NCBI GenBank assembly: GCA_902827205.1
Contig: LR792634.1
Span: 1,178,001 to 1,242,000, forward strand
Direction: 5' to 3'
Length of the DNA stretch: 64,000 bases
DNA from: Methanocaldococcus lauensis
Lineage (GTDB): Archaea > AGJL01 > Methanococci > Methanococcales > Methanocaldococcaceae
The position numbers and the translations under genes were made by a program. Every line of letters starts with the position of its first letter. The stretch's first letter is position 1. Below the pieces are notes generated by a model. The model ran no database searches. It had not been told where the DNA came from and saw only the letters and a list, made by a program, of their open reading frames with translations. Shown here piece after piece: positions 15,631 through 24,831 of the stretch.

Positions 15631-17667
15631 TTAAATAACTGAAAAGAGTTGCAAAATTCCTGAGCCTACTACTGTTATTATTAATGCCACAATATAAGCC
15701 AATACAAGTTCATAGATTAAAGTAAATACTGCCCACTTCCAACCGATTTCCTGTTTTATTACTGCCAATGTCGCCAAACAAGGGGTATATATTAAACAGA
15801 ATGCCATATATGCGTAGGCAGATACTGGAGTGAATACTTTCGATAAAATACTTACTAAATTTTCTTCTCCTACTCCATATAAGACAGCCATAGAACCTAC
15901 AACTACTTCTTTTGCTATGAATCCAAATACTAATGCTGAACACGCTCTCCAATCCCAACCCATCGGACTAAATATTGGAGTTAAAGTTTTTCCAATAATT
16001 GCTACATAAGATTTTTCAATAAGTTGTGGATTTTGTAATGCATCAACTACTAAGAATCCTGAAGGACCATATACAGATAAAAACCAAACTAACATAACTC
16101 CAAATACTATAATAGTTCCTGCCTTCTTTAAAAAGTCATAAACTCTATCCCACGTGTTCATTAAAACTACATTTAAATTTGGGAGATGATAGGGAGGAAG
16201 TTCTACAATTAAAGGCATAGGAGATGATTTAAAAATAAACTTTCTAAATAAAACTGCTAAAATTAACGCTAAACACAATCCAAGGGCATACATACTTATA
16301 ACAACCAAACCCTGATACTTTTGAAACAACGCCCCTGCAAAGAAGGCATAAATTGGCAATCTTGCAGAGCAAGACATCAAAGGATTTATTATAATGGTTA
16401 AAATTCTATCTTTCTCGTTTTCTATAGTTCTCGTAGCCATAATTGCTGGGACATTACATCCAAAACCCATAACTAATGGAATTATTGCCTTTCCAGGCAA
16501 ACCAAATTTGTTCATAATCCTATCTGCAATAAATGGAATCCTTGCCATATATCCACTTTCCTCCAATAGAGAGAGAGCAAAAAACAAAAATGCCAATATT
16601 GGGAAAAATGTTAAAACAGCCCCAACTCCTGAAATAATTCCATCAGATAACAAGGAGGCAATAAATTTGTTTGGTATAGATGATTTAACAATGTCTGCTA
16701 AAACTCCAAATCCATAATTAATCATAGCAGAAAATGGAGCTGAAACATCAAAGGCAAATTTAAACAACATCCATAGCATTGGAATTAACAGTAAAATTCC
16801 CACTTTTTCGTCAGTTAAAACATCGTCAAGCATCTGAGTAGTTGTTAATTTTCCAGAAGTTTTCCTAACAACCTCACTGATGATTTTATCAATAATCTTA
16901 TATCTTTCCTCAACTATTCCCAACTCTGGCTCTTCATATTTTTTAGATAATTCTTCCATTATTTTATTTAAAACTGAGTTTAATTCATTCCAAACTTTGC
17001 TATTTTTTATTAGTTCTTCTATATATTTATCTCTTTCAAGGAATTTTATAGCAAGATACTTTAAATTGTATTTTTTTAAATTTTCATCCTTTTGCAAGAT
17101 AGAGACAATTTTTTTTATGTATGGCTCTAATTTAGGATATTCAATTTTAGTAAATTTTTTATTTTTTACAGCTTCTGAAATAACCTTTTTTAACTCTTCA
17201 ATTCCCATCTTCTTTGCGGCGGATATTGGAACAACTCTAACCCCTAATAGCTTCTCTAATTTATTTATATCGATATTTATTCCAGATTTTTCTGCTAAAT
17301 CCATTTTATTTAATGCTAACAATAGATTAGTGCCCATTTCCATTAACTGTAAAGTTAAATATAAATTTCTTTCCAAAGATGTGGCATCAACTATATTAAC
17401 GACTAAATCTGGTTTTTCATTTAATATGTAATCCCTTGCAACGACCTCATCAATAGAGTTGGCAGTTAAACTATAAACTCCGGGTAAATCTACAACTTTA
17501 AATTTTTTTCCATTGTATGTAAATTCTCCTTCTTTTTTTTCAACAGTTACTCCGGGCCAATTTCCTATATATACATTCTCTCCAGTTAAGGCGTTAAATA
17601 ATGTAGATTTACCTACATTTGGGTTTCCAATTAAGGCAATTTCATATTTATCTTCATTATTAGACAT
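15631..17667 (-). CDS. feoB: Ferrous iron transport protein B
   Basis: A 678-aa FeoB. The N-terminal G domain has GNPNVGKST (G1), DLPGVYSL (G3) and NKMDLAEK (G4). A helical guanine-dissociation-inhibitor region follows to about residue 275. The membrane domain carries the two Gate motifs, including GFGCNVPAIMATRT and the late PCLATLAVIKQE. It imports Fe(II) across the cytoplasmic membrane. A GGTGAAAATGT ribosome site precedes the ATG. feoA lies 21 bases upstream on the same strand, and a DtxR-type regulator is divergent from feoA, so iron-controlled expression is likely. Confidence 0.95.
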   Translation of the reverse strand: MSNNEDKYEIALIGNPNVGKSTLFNALTGENVYIGNWPGVTVEKKEGEFTYNGKKFKVVDLPGVYSLTANSIDEVVARDYILNEKPDLVVNIVDATSLERNLYLTLQLMEMGTNLLLALNKMDLAEKSGINIDINKLEKLLGVRVVPISAAKKMGIEELKKVISEAVKNKKFTKIEYPKLEPYIKKIVSILQKDENLKKYNLKYLAIKFLERDKYIEELIKNSKVWNELNSVLNKIMEELSKKYEEPELGIVEERYKIIDKIISEVVRKTSGKLTTTQMLDDVLTDEKVGILLLIPMLWMLFKFAFDVSAPFSAMINYGFGVLADIVKSSIPNKFIASLLSDGIISGVGAVLTFFPILAFLFFALSLLEESGYMARIPFIADRIMNKFGLPGKAIIPLVMGFGCNVPAIMATRTIENEKDRILTIIINPLMSCSARLPIYAFFAGALFQKYQGLVVISMYALGLCLALILAVLFRKFIFKSSPMPLIVELPPYHLPNLNVVLMNTWDRVYDFLKKAGTIIVFGVMLVWFLSVYGPSGFLVVDALQNPQLIEKSYVAIIGKTLTPIFSPMGWDWRACSALVFGFIAKEVVVGSMAVLYGVGEENLVSILSKVFTPVSAYAYMAFCLIYTPCLATLAVIKQEIGWKWAVFTLIYELVLAYIVALIITVVGSGILQLFSVI

Positions 17668-17688
17668 ACATTTTCACCATTTTTTGAA

Positions 17689-17910
17689 CTAAACTCTCTC
17701 AACAATTATTTTCATAGCCAAACCCTTTCCAATGGCTATATTACAACCTCTCACTGAGACAATTACTGGGCCATTCTGATTTCTGATAACCTTTAATTTA
17801 CTCCCAATATTCAATCCCATACTACTTAATCTTTGAATTACGCCAAATCCTGCATTAATACTCTTTACAATAACTGTTTCCCCTTCTTTAGCAAACGCTA
17901 ACGGATACAT
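17689..17910 (-). CDS. feoA: Ferrous iron transport protein A
   Basis: A 73-aa SH3-like FeoA protein that works with FeoB. LSSMGLNIGSKLKVIRNQNGPVIVSVRGCNIAIGKGLAMKI is split here into its two marks: LSSMGLNIGS in the middle and the C-terminal GCNIAIGKGLAMKI. I chose ATG at 17910; GTG at 17919 is also in frame. It leads the feoA-feoB-membrane protein transcript. The 100 bases between it and the divergent regulator are AT-rich and must hold both promoters. Confidence 0.92.
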   Translation of the reverse strand: MYPLAFAKEGETVIVKSINAGFGVIQRLSSMGLNIGSKLKVIRNQNGPVIVSVRGCNIAIGKGLAMKIIVERV

Positions 17911-17996
17911 AGTTACCACAACGTTTATATATGATTAAAATTTTTAATTATAATTAAATTTTTTAAGTATGGTTAAATATTAAGTAACTATATAGG

Positions 17997-18008
17997 GGTA
18001 TAAATACC
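17997..18008. promoter_or_regulatory. Palindrome covering the TATA box of the DtxR-type regulator gene
   Basis: GGTAT-AA-ATACC is a perfect palindrome that contains the TATA-like TATAAATA. It ends 13 bases before the regulator start codon, so a protein bound there would compete with TBP. Self-regulation by the DtxR-type protein is a reasonable inference. Confidence 0.5.
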
Positions 18009-18021
18009 TTTCTGTGATACT

Positions 18022-18402
18022 ATGTCTCAAAGTATTGAAGATTACTTAGAAAAAATATATATTTTTACTAAAGAAAATAAGAGACCTATAAAAACTACGG
18101 AATTAGCAAAGTTGTTAAATATAAAGCCATCAGCAGTTACAAGTATGGCACAAAAATTAAGTAAGTTAGGATATGTTGAGTATGAGCCATATATAGGAAT
18201 AACATTAACAAAAAAAGGATTAGATCTTGCCAAAAAAGTTTTAGATAAACATCAAACTTTACAGACATTTTTAGAAAAATATTTAGGAATAGATAAAGAA
18301 ATGGCGTCAAAAGAGGCGTGTAAATTAGAACATGCAATGTCTGATGAAGTTTTGAAAAAATTAAAGATATTTATGGAGGAACATAAGGATTTAGTTGAAT
18401 AA
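18022..18402 (+). CDS. DtxR/MntR-family metal-dependent transcriptional regulator
   Basis: A 126-aa iron- or manganese-dependent repressor. The N-terminal winged helix-turn-helix reads IKTTELAKLLNIKPSAVTSMAQKLSKLGYVEYEPY (here named by its ends, residues about 20-55), and the dimerisation/metal domain contains DKHQTLQTFLEKYLGI and EACKLEHAMSDEV with the usual histidine, glutamate and cysteine metal ligands. There is no SH3-like third domain, as in MntR-type members. It is divergent from feoA and is the probable iron regulator of feoAB. GTGAT precedes the ATG. Its own promoter overlaps a palindrome at 17997-18008. Confidence 0.9.
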   Translation: MSQSIEDYLEKIYIFTKENKRPIKTTELAKLLNIKPSAVTSMAQKLSKLGYVEYEPYIGITLTKKGLDLAKKVLDKHQTLQTFLEKYLGIDKEMASKEACKLEHAMSDEVLKKLKIFMEEHKDLVE

Positions 18403-18409
18403 TAAATAA

Positions 18410-19288
18410 TTATTCTTTCAATTTTTTACCAATTTTTTTTCCTAATTCAACTGCCTTATCAATATCTTTTACTTTACATTTTATTTCTCCACAGGCTTTT
18501 TTTATTTTATCGTTAATAATAACCCCTGCATCTAATTTTAATAACTCATCTTTTTCATCGTAAATTGCTAATGCACCCATCGGAACACTACAACCTCCAC
18601 CAAATTCATTTAAAGCTGTTCTTTCACATGTCGATTCTAAGTAAGTTTTTTCATCATTTATTTTTTCTAATATTTTTCTTAAATTTTTGTCATCTTTTTT
18701 ACAAGCAACGGCTATAATCCCTTGAGCAGGAGCTGGAAGAATATTTAGCCTTTTATATTTGAAATCACTCAAATCAATTCCCAATCTTATTATTCCTGCC
18801 TCAGATAAGACAATAGCATCATATAAACCTTCTTTTAGTTTTCTTAATCTTGTATCTACATTACCTCTGAGGAGTTTAAACTTTACATTTGGATATAGAA
18901 ACTTTAAAAAAGCTCTCCTTCTTAAACTTGAAGTTCCTATAACTATTTCACTATCTTCATCAAAATCTTTATCTTTATTCCATATTAACAAATCATAGTA
19001 ACTGTCTCTTTCTAAAACTGCTCCAATTATTAAGTTTTCATTCCACACAGTTGGAATATCCTTTAAACTATGAACAGCTATGTCTATCTCATTATTTAAT
19101 AATGCCAAGTCCAACTCTTTAGTAAAGACACCAATACCAATATCTGAGAGTTTTTTATTTAAAACTCTATCCCCAGTAGTTTTTATTATTTTTATTTCAA
19201 CATCATAACCTAAATTTTTTAGTTTTTCAGATACTTTATTTGCCTGATATAATGCTAACTTACTGCCTCTCGTTCCTATTCTTATCAT
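18410..19288 (-). CDS. hemC: Hydroxymethylbilane synthase (porphobilinogen deaminase)
   Basis: A 292-aa HemC that joins four porphobilinogen units into hydroxymethylbilane for corrinoid, F430 and haem-type tetrapyrroles. IGTRGSKLALYQA at the N-terminus, TGDR, VHSLKDIPT, the catalytic-aspartate region LERDSYYDLLI, IGTSSLRRRAFL, and the dipyrromethane-cofactor cysteine in GGGCSVPMGA near residue 230 are all present. dph6 lies 12 bases upstream on the same strand, suggesting one operon. It ends 7 bases from the convergent DtxR-type gene. Confidence 0.95.
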   Translation of the reverse strand: MIRIGTRGSKLALYQANKVSEKLKNLGYDVEIKIIKTTGDRVLNKKLSDIGIGVFTKELDLALLNNEIDIAVHSLKDIPTVWNENLIIGAVLERDSYYDLLIWNKDKDFDEDSEIVIGTSSLRRRAFLKFLYPNVKFKLLRGNVDTRLRKLKEGLYDAIVLSEAGIIRLGIDLSDFKYKRLNILPAPAQGIIAVACKKDDKNLRKILEKINDEKTYLESTCERTALNEFGGGCSVPMGALAIYDEKDELLKLDAGVIINDKIKKACGEIKCKVKDIDKAVELGKKIGKKLKE

Positions 19289-19300
19289 AGTTTCCCATTT

Positions 19301-19972
19301 TTATTCCTTATCAACCAATTTAGCTTTTTTTATATTGTATATTCCCCAAGTTTCATGCCACTCAATCTCTGCTTCAACAACTTCAATTCTCTTTTTAAAA
19401 ACAGGTGAATCAAATACAAATGTTTCTGCCTCTCCTCCTTCAAATGCCTTATGTATCCCATACTTTTCGCAAATATTTAGTAGTTTATCAATATTATCCT
19501 TTGTTATTCTCTTTCCTAACCACTCTTTACCTAATCCATAGGCATAAACTCCAACAATTCTCACATCGAAAAGATTACTTACAGTTCTTAAAATCCATTC
19601 TGGATCTTTATGCCACAATGGAGAAAAAGATTTTAATCCAAGTTCTTCACAAACTCTATCAATTCTTGATTTTTGATAGACACTTGCCACAGCTCCTGTA
19701 ACAATTCCCTCAACATCTAACTTTTCCAAGCCTTTTTTTAAATCTTCAACTTCTTTCTCCTTCTCACCCTTTGTATAAATCTTTACAAGAGGTATTCCAA
19801 CAGCCTTAGAACTGAGTTCAGTTAAATGCACATTTGGTATGTGGAACATATAACTTTCTTTATTCTCGCTCTCTACATTTACAAGATATTTCACATTAAA
19901 ACCTTCCTTTAATGCCCAATATAATGCATAATTTGAATCTTTTCCTCCTGAATATAGAACAGCAACATCCAT
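19301..19972 (-). CDS. dph6: Diphthine-ammonia ligase family ATP-pyrophosphatase
   Basis: A 223-aa PP-loop ATPase of the Dph6/MJ0570 family. The PP-loop [10 protein letters not shown] is at residues 8-17 and the family end motif [17 protein letters not shown] is near residue 180. Dph6 carries out the last amidation of diphthamide on translation factor EF-2, which archaea possess. GGTGAT precedes the ATG. The next gene upstream, argC, ends 40 bases away on the same strand. Relatives with other amidation substrates exist, so the exact reaction is by family. Confidence 0.88.
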   Translation of the reverse strand: MDVAVLYSGGKDSNYALYWALKEGFNVKYLVNVESENKESYMFHIPNVHLTELSSKAVGIPLVKIYTKGEKEKEVEDLKKGLEKLDVEGIVTGAVASVYQKSRIDRVCEELGLKSFSPLWHKDPEWILRTVSNLFDVRIVGVYAYGLGKEWLGKRITKDNIDKLLNICEKYGIHKAFEGGEAETFVFDSPVFKKRIEVVEAEIEWHETWGIYNIKKAKLVDKE

Positions 19973-20012
19973 TTATAATCACCTAAAAATATTTAAAAAT
20001 AAGAATTAAAAT

Positions 20013-21038
20013 TTAAGGATGTAACCCAACATTAAACAACCCTTCTTTTTCATCAAATCCAAACATTATATTCATGTTTTGTATTGCTTGCCCACTGGCT
20101 CCTTTAACTAAGTTATCTATTGCTGAAATAATAACTAATCTATTGTGTTCATCTATCTCAAACCCACCAATATCGCAAAAATTCGTTCCTCTAACCCAAG
20201 TTAATTTAGGAATCTCTTCTGGAAATATTCTAATAAAAATTTCATCTTTATAAAATCTCTCATAAATCTTAATTATATCTTCTCTATCCAAATTTTCAAC
20301 TAAAAATGTGTGTGCTGTTGTCAAAATACCCCTTGTGATTGGAGCTAAGTGAGGAGTAAATGAAACTTTAACATTTCCAAGTTTTTTTAATTCTTTTTCT
20401 ATTTCTGGTGTATGCCTATGAGTTGTTATTTTATATGGGTTTATATTTTCATTCACATTAGGGAAATGGGTAGTTTCTGTTGGATTTATTCCTGCTCCAC
20501 TGACTCCAGTTTTTGAATCAAATATAATTCTCTCCTCAATAATTCTTTCTTTTACCAATGGTGCTACTGCTAAAATACATCCAGTAGGAAAACATCCGGG
20601 ATTTGCTACTAATTGAGCCTCTTTTATTTCTTTTCTATGTAATTCAGGCAATCCATAGGCAATTTTTGCATCTACAAGACCCTTATGCTTTATTTTGTAA
20701 TACTTTTCATACAATGATATATCTTCAAATCTGTAATCGCCACTTAAATCTATAACTTTAATTCCCCTCTCAATAAAATCTGGAACTATATTCATTGAAG
20801 CTCCGTGTGGTGTTGCAGTAAATATTAAATCTACATCAATTTTATCTAAATCATTAGTAAAATATAAATTTTCATACTTTTTAATTCCCTTTAAATAAGG
20901 ATGAACTTTAAAAACATTTTTTCCCTCTTCTTTTCTTGAAGTTATATACTTTACCTCAACCTCCTTATGGTTTGACAACAATCTTAAGAGTTCCGCCCCT
21001 GTATATCCAGTAGCTCCAATTATAGATACTTCAATCAT
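20013..21038 (-). CDS. argC: N-acetyl-gamma-glutamyl-phosphate reductase
   Basis: A 341-aa NADPH-dependent reductase, the third step of arginine synthesis. The N-terminal Rossmann motif [14 protein letters not shown], the active-site cysteine in NPGCFPTGC near residue 147, and [12 protein letters not shown] near residue 207 are present, and [10 protein letters not shown]-like [12 protein letters not shown] lies near the end. GGTGATATT precedes the ATG. It is the last gene after the ArsR regulator on the same strand with a 15-base gap, although the regulator need not control it. Confidence 0.95.
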   Translation of the reverse strand: MIEVSIIGATGYTGAELLRLLSNHKEVEVKYITSRKEEGKNVFKVHPYLKGIKKYENLYFTNDLDKIDVDLIFTATPHGASMNIVPDFIERGIKVIDLSGDYRFEDISLYEKYYKIKHKGLVDAKIAYGLPELHRKEIKEAQLVANPGCFPTGCILAVAPLVKERIIEERIIFDSKTGVSGAGINPTETTHFPNVNENINPYKITTHRHTPEIEKELKKLGNVKVSFTPHLAPITRGILTTAHTFLVENLDREDIIKIYERFYKDEIFIRIFPEEIPKLTWVRGTNFCDIGGFEIDEHNRLVIISAIDNLVKGASGQAIQNMNIMFGFDEKEGLFNVGLHP

Positions 21039-21053
21039 AATATCACCAAAAAA

Positions 21054-21338
21054 TTATTTCTCAAAGAATTCATTTATTTTATCATTGTCTATATAAAATT
21101 TAAATTTTTTTGCTCTATACATTCTCTTAGCCCTTGCATCATCTAATATTAAATAACTTTCCACTAAATCAGCCTCTTCCAGTTTTTTTAAATGGGTATA
21201 TAACACAGGCCTCGATAGATTTAGAGCTTTAGCTAATTCATAAATACTCATCGGTTTTTTATTCAAAAGATATAATATTTTAATCCTTACGGGATTAGAT
21301 AATGCTGTTCCTATCTTAACAGTTTTCTCTAAATCCAT
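21054..21338 (-). CDS. ArsR-type winged-helix transcriptional regulator
   Basis: A 94-aa winged helix-turn-helix protein. ALSNPVRIKILYLLNKKPMSIYEL followed by LSRPVLYTHLKKLEEADLVES marks the recognition region (residues about 15-60), and RAKRMYRAKKFKFYID is the wing and dimer strand. No cysteine metal-binding motif of classical ArsR is visible. ATG at 21338 lies four bases after the stop of a small membrane protein, and the stop region TGAGTGAT doubles as ribosome site; a TTG at 21350 is also in frame. The tight coupling suggests the membrane protein senses a signal for this regulator. argC follows after 15 bases. Confidence 0.85.
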   Translation of the reverse strand: MDLEKTVKIGTALSNPVRIKILYLLNKKPMSIYELAKALNLSRPVLYTHLKKLEEADLVESYLILDDARAKRMYRAKKFKFYIDNDKINEFFEK

Positions 21339-21342
21339 AAAA

Positions 21343-21591
21343 TCACTCAATTTCTTCCCATTTTTTCTTCAAATCTTTAACTATTTCTTTTATTTCTTCT
21401 ACATCTTTCTCTATTTTTGCTAATTCTACTTCACTATTGGGTTTTTTGAATATCAAATATGCTAACATTAGTATGATAATTACTAAAAGAAGTATTACGA
21501 TGTATTCGTATCCTACAAATATATGACCAATTGTTGTATGCGTAGTAGTATCTTCTACAACAAAATGACTCATTCCTGCACCATAAGGCAT
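21343..21591 (-). CDS. Small single-pass membrane protein with cytoplasmic coiled coil
   Basis: An 82-aa protein that I do not recognise. An extracytoplasmic head of about 27 residues (rich in T and H: EDTTTHTTIGH) leads to one membrane helix (YIVILLLVIIILMLAYLIF, residues about 30-48) and a charged coiled-coil tail (VELAKIEKDVEEIKEIVKDL). The gene is translationally coupled to the ArsR-type regulator. The layout, a short sensor head, one helix and a coiled coil, suggests a signalling or scaffold role; this is inference. ATG at 21591 follows GAGGTGGAT. Confidence 0.72.
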   Translation of the reverse strand: MPYGAGMSHFVVEDTTTHTTIGHIFVGYEYIVILLLVIIILMLAYLIFKKPNSEVELAKIEKDVEEIKEIVKDLKKKWEEIE

Positions 21592-21838
21592 TGTATCCAC
21601 CTCAGAGAAATAAATAAATCTTATTATTAAAAAGAACTGGTTAAATATATATTTAAATATACCATCAGTATTAAAAAATCTTATCGTAGTTTTAATTTTA
21701 AATTTTATTTAAATTTTATAGTTTTCTTCTGCAATAAAATAGACCACCGTATATAAAATGTAATATTATTAAATTACTAAAAAATAATATAAAATTTAAA
21801 TAAAATTTAAAATAAGAAAATAAAAAAAGAATTTTAAT

Positions 21839-22858
21839 TTATTGAGTATTTATGGTGTTATTATTATTTATATTTTTGTAATAAATGTGAGGAGCTTTTT
21901 CATAACCTTTTGAAGCGTTAATTATATGATAGTTTATATGTGATACAGTTTCATTCATTTTATTTATTTGATTGTTAAATCCTCTCATACCATTTGCCAT
22001 TCCGCCATGCCACATTGGATGTAAATGCAATCTAACCATTACCATATGCATTTCTTGAAGTTGAACCATAATTCTGTATGCTTCTTGGTATCTGTTTTGA
22101 TTCATTAGTTGTATAACTTCATTCAATTTGTTTTCTAATTCTGAGGTATTTACGCCAAGATTTTTTAATGTTTCAATTTTCATTTCCATTAATCTAATTC
22201 TATTTTGTAACATTAATTTTACTCTCTCATCAGAAATTTTAGTTACATTAACCTTAAATCCTCTATGCATTAACATATTTGTGATTCTTGAATAATTACA
22301 AAATGGACTAATTGGATTTTCAATAACTTCAATATTTTGTATTCTTAACTGTAATCTTGTTGGTTCAACTGATAAGTTTGTTCCATTTGTTAATAATAGT
22401 AAGCAATGTCCATCTCTAATTTTTTCCATACTTTCATTTAATGCTATGTCATCTAATCCATAGCAAACACATGCTGATACATTATTTCCAAAAGCGTTTT
22501 TAAATTGATTTTGGAATCTTAAAGTTACATTAGCATTAGTTTCATATCTTGTTTGTCCTCCTACTCTTTCAACAGTAATTCCAGCATTTTCCAAAGTTGT
22601 TGTGTAGTTTTCAACAACTGCTAATGGGCCTCCAATTATTATAACCTTATCAGGATTTAATGCTAATATTTCATTTACTACATTTTCGTCATAAACTCCC
22701 CAAGTTGTTGTTACAATTGTCGCATTTAATGTCTTTGCTAATTCAAGAGCAGTTGCCTGATCTGCACAGTTGTCACTTACTAAAACAACAGTATTTGTCG
22801 ATACTATTGGCAGAGCTACTAATGATAATAATAGAACTGCCATTTTCTTTATTATCAT
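21839..22858 (-). CDS. Exported protein with cell-wall-binding-2-like domain and Met/His-rich tail
   Basis: A 339-aa secreted protein. A signal peptide (IIKKMAVLLLSLVALPIVST) is followed by a domain resembling putative cell-wall-binding repeat 2: VVLVSDNCADQATALELAK, LNPDKVIIIGGPLAVV and GQTRYETNANVTL. After residue 200 it is helical (MLQNRIRLMEMKIETLKNLGV) and then rich in Met, His and Asn (QEMHMVMVRLHLHPMWHGGM near residue 275), a composition often seen in copper- or silver-binding periplasmic proteins. The end is Asn-rich. GGGTGATAAG precedes the ATG. It is 35 bases downstream of a Cys-rich exported protein on the same strand, so they are likely partners. Confidence 0.75.
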   Translation of the reverse strand: MIIKKMAVLLLSLVALPIVSTNTVVLVSDNCADQATALELAKTLNATIVTTTWGVYDENVVNEILALNPDKVIIIGGPLAVVENYTTTLENAGITVERVGGQTRYETNANVTLRFQNQFKNAFGNNVSACVCYGLDDIALNESMEKIRDGHCLLLLTNGTNLSVEPTRLQLRIQNIEVIENPISPFCNYSRITNMLMHRGFKVNVTKISDERVKLMLQNRIRLMEMKIETLKNLGVNTSELENKLNEVIQLMNQNRYQEAYRIMVQLQEMHMVMVRLHLHPMWHGGMANGMRGFNNQINKMNETVSHINYHIINASKGYEKAPHIYYKNINNNNTINTQ

Positions 22859-22893
22859 AGGCTTATCACCCGATTATTGTTTATATTTTATTT

Positions 22894-23181
22894 TTATCTA
22901 TACCATCCCCAACAACATCCACATCTACAATAACCACAGCAAGGACCATAACCATATGGAGGATGGTAATTATCAAAAGGTGAATGGTAGTAGTCGCTAA
23001 TGTTATCATTAATTGAATTATCATTTGGGTAAGGGTAATAATGAGAAGGATAGTAATAATTTGGAGGATAGGCATGATAGCCCCAATATCCATAAGGAAC
23101 CAATGCAAATACAACGCCTATCAAACAAAGAACCCCCAAAGCAACGATACCTTTTAGCATTTTACTTTTAAAAAGTGTCAT
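22894..23181 (-). CDS. Small exported Tyr/Pro-rich protein with cysteine cluster
   Basis: A 95-aa protein. A hydrophobic segment (LKGIVALGVLCLIGVVFALV, residues about 8-27) serves as signal or anchor. The exposed part is full of tyrosine, proline, histidine and asparagine (YPPNYYYPSHYYPY) and ends in PCCGYCRCGCCWGWYR, with six cysteines in 11 residues. That cluster suggests metal binding or disulfide cross-linking at the cell surface. ATG at 23181 has a strong AGGGGGAAT ribosome site; the frame extends upstream to 23220 but without one. I know no homologue. It probably shares a transcript with the Met/His-rich protein after it. Confidence 0.68.
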   Translation of the reverse strand: MTLFKSKMLKGIVALGVLCLIGVVFALVPYGYWGYHAYPPNYYYPSHYYPYPNDNSINDNISDYYHSPFDNYHPPYGYGPCCGYCRCGCCWGWYR

Positions 23182-23368
23182 TTTATTCCCCCTATTAATA
23201 TCTGTTTTATTATTTAACAATATGTAGTATTTTTACTACACATTATTATGTTATGCAACATATATTTATATATTACGGAGTTGTTTAAATATTAATCACA
23301 ACTGTAAAAATAAAAAATTAAGGTAAATTTAAAACAAATTAAATCAAAATAAAAATAGAAATGGAAAA

Positions 23369-24676
23369 TTACAATAAATGAGGGGGAACAATATCTTTAT
23401 AAATCAAATCTGCATAAGTTTCTCTTTCTCTAATTATAAATACTCCCTTTTTACTTGTTAAAATCATTCTTGGTCTTCCTCTTGCATTGTAGTTGTTAGC
23501 CATACTTATTCCATAAGCACCAACATCAAATATAGCCAATACATCCCCTATATCAACTTTGTCCAACTCTCTGTCTCTACCAAAAACATCACTACTTTCA
23601 CAAAGCCCTCCTGCTATACTAACAATTTCTTTTTCATCCTTAACTTTACAGTTTATTATGTGATGATATGCCTCATACATAGCAGGTCTCATCATATCGT
23701 TCATTCCAGTATCAATCATAACCCATTTTGTTACTGGTGTTTCTTTTATGTGATGAACCTTCCCCAATAAATAGCCAGCAGTGGCAACTATACTTCTACC
23801 TGGTTCTAATATTAGGTTTGGAATCTCTACTTTATCTTCATATTCTAACATTGTATCTATTATTGCGTCTGCCAAATCTTTTGGAGTGGGTATTTTTTTA
23901 TCTTTTTCATAAGGAATTCCTAAACCTCCTCCCAAATTAACATCTTCTATTTCTATACCCTCATTTTTTAATTCTACGACAAAATCCATAACTTTTCTTG
24001 TTTCTTCAACAAATGGACTTAGATCTGTTAATTGAGAGCCAATATGACAATGAACTCCAACCACATTAACATTTTCCATTTCCATAGCCATTTTTATTGC
24101 CTTCAAAGCCAAACCACTCTCAACATCTAAACCAAACTTATTCTTCTTTAAACCTGTTGAAATCTTTGGATGTGTTTTTGGATCAACATTTGGATTTATT
24201 CTAAAAGCAACATTTGCTACTTCTCCAAGCTCTTTTGCAGTTTCATTTATCAAAATTAATTCACTTATGCTATCAACATTGAAGGCTCTAATATTTGCTT
24301 CAATTCCCATTATAATCTCTTCTTTTGTTTTACAATTTCCATTGAAAACTATTTTCTCTGAAGGTACATTTGATAACTTTGCTATATATAACTCTCCCCC
24401 ACTGACTACATCAGCCCCACATCCTAATTTAGTTAATAATCTTGTAATAGCCAAGTTAGCGTTTGCTTTGTATGCGTAGGCAAGAATAAAATCTTTTCCA
24501 GTCTCTTCTTCCCACCTTTTAAACGCCTCAAAATATCTATTTACATTTATTTTAATTTGCTCCTCTGACATAACATACAAAGGAGTCCCAAACTTCTCAG
24601 TCAATTCTATTACATCATAGCCATCTATAAAAAATCTCCCTTCTTTTATCTCTACTGTATCATTACCTAAAAACAT
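23369..24676 (-). CDS. lysA: Diaminopimelate decarboxylase
   Basis: A 435-aa PLP enzyme of the alanine-racemase/ornithine-decarboxylase fold that makes lysine from meso-diaminopimelate. The PLP lysine is in LAYAYKANANLAI near residue 72, the histidine in HCHIGSQL near 212, GGGLGIPY binds phosphate near 255, and CESSDVFGRDREL holds the active-site cysteine near 365. GGTGAAAAG precedes the ATG. dapB for the same pathway is at 48 kb, so the lysine genes are scattered. Confidence 0.95.
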   Translation of the reverse strand: MFLGNDTVEIKEGRFFIDGYDVIELTEKFGTPLYVMSEEQIKINVNRYFEAFKRWEEETGKDFILAYAYKANANLAITRLLTKLGCGADVVSGGELYIAKLSNVPSEKIVFNGNCKTKEEIIMGIEANIRAFNVDSISELILINETAKELGEVANVAFRINPNVDPKTHPKISTGLKKNKFGLDVESGLALKAIKMAMEMENVNVVGVHCHIGSQLTDLSPFVEETRKVMDFVVELKNEGIEIEDVNLGGGLGIPYEKDKKIPTPKDLADAIIDTMLEYEDKVEIPNLILEPGRSIVATAGYLLGKVHHIKETPVTKWVMIDTGMNDMMRPAMYEAYHHIINCKVKDEKEIVSIAGGLCESSDVFGRDRELDKVDIGDVLAIFDVGAYGISMANNYNARGRPRMILTSKKGVFIIRERETYADLIYKDIVPPHLL

Positions 24677-24699
24677 CTTTTCACCTGAAACTTTTTAGA

Positions 24700-24729
24700 A
24701 CCATAGGGCTTCGCCCTATTGGGATACCC
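24700..24729. repeat. Palindromic element A, copy 4
   Basis: ATAGGG-CTTCG-CCCTAT followed by TGGGATACCC. It begins the palindrome-rich stretch between lysA and tRNA-Arg and is followed within 10 bases by element B. Confidence 0.8.
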
Positions 24730-24738
24730 AAATTTTTG

Positions 24739-24763
24739 ATGAACCTTTTTTTAAAAGGTTCAT
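24739..24763. repeat. Palindromic element B, copy 2
   Basis: ATGAACCTTTT-TTT-AAAAGGTTCAT is a perfect inverted repeat with 11-bp arms and a three-base loop. It lies between element A and a truncated tRNA copy. Confidence 0.8.
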
Positions 24764-24765
24764 GT

Positions 24766-24798
24766 GAATAAAAAATACGCCCCGGTCGGGATTCAAAC
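24766..24798. repeat. Direct repeat carrying a truncated copy of the tRNA-Arg 3' end
   Basis: These 33 bases match 24946-24978 at 31 positions, at a distance of exactly 180 bases. The copy covers the last 21 bases of the tRNA gene (T loop, T stem 3' strand, acceptor, discriminator) plus 12 bases beyond it, and then breaks off into element B. This is the pattern expected of an attachment-site duplication at a tRNA 3' end, or of a partial gene duplication. Confidence 0.8.
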
Positions 24799-24819
24799 GA
24801 ACCTTTTAGTAAAAGGTTC
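24799..24819. repeat. Palindromic element B, copy 3
   Basis: GAACCTTTT-AGT-AAAAGGTTC is a perfect inverted repeat with 9-bp arms. It starts immediately where the truncated tRNA copy ends. Confidence 0.8.
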
Positions 24820-24831
24820 ATCAAAATGGAT

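Noticed and set aside
23181-23220. Longer N-terminus for the Cys-rich exported protein starting at 23220.
   Set aside because: The strong AGGGGGAAT ribosome site fits the ATG at 23181, and the extension would put charged residues ahead of the signal segment.
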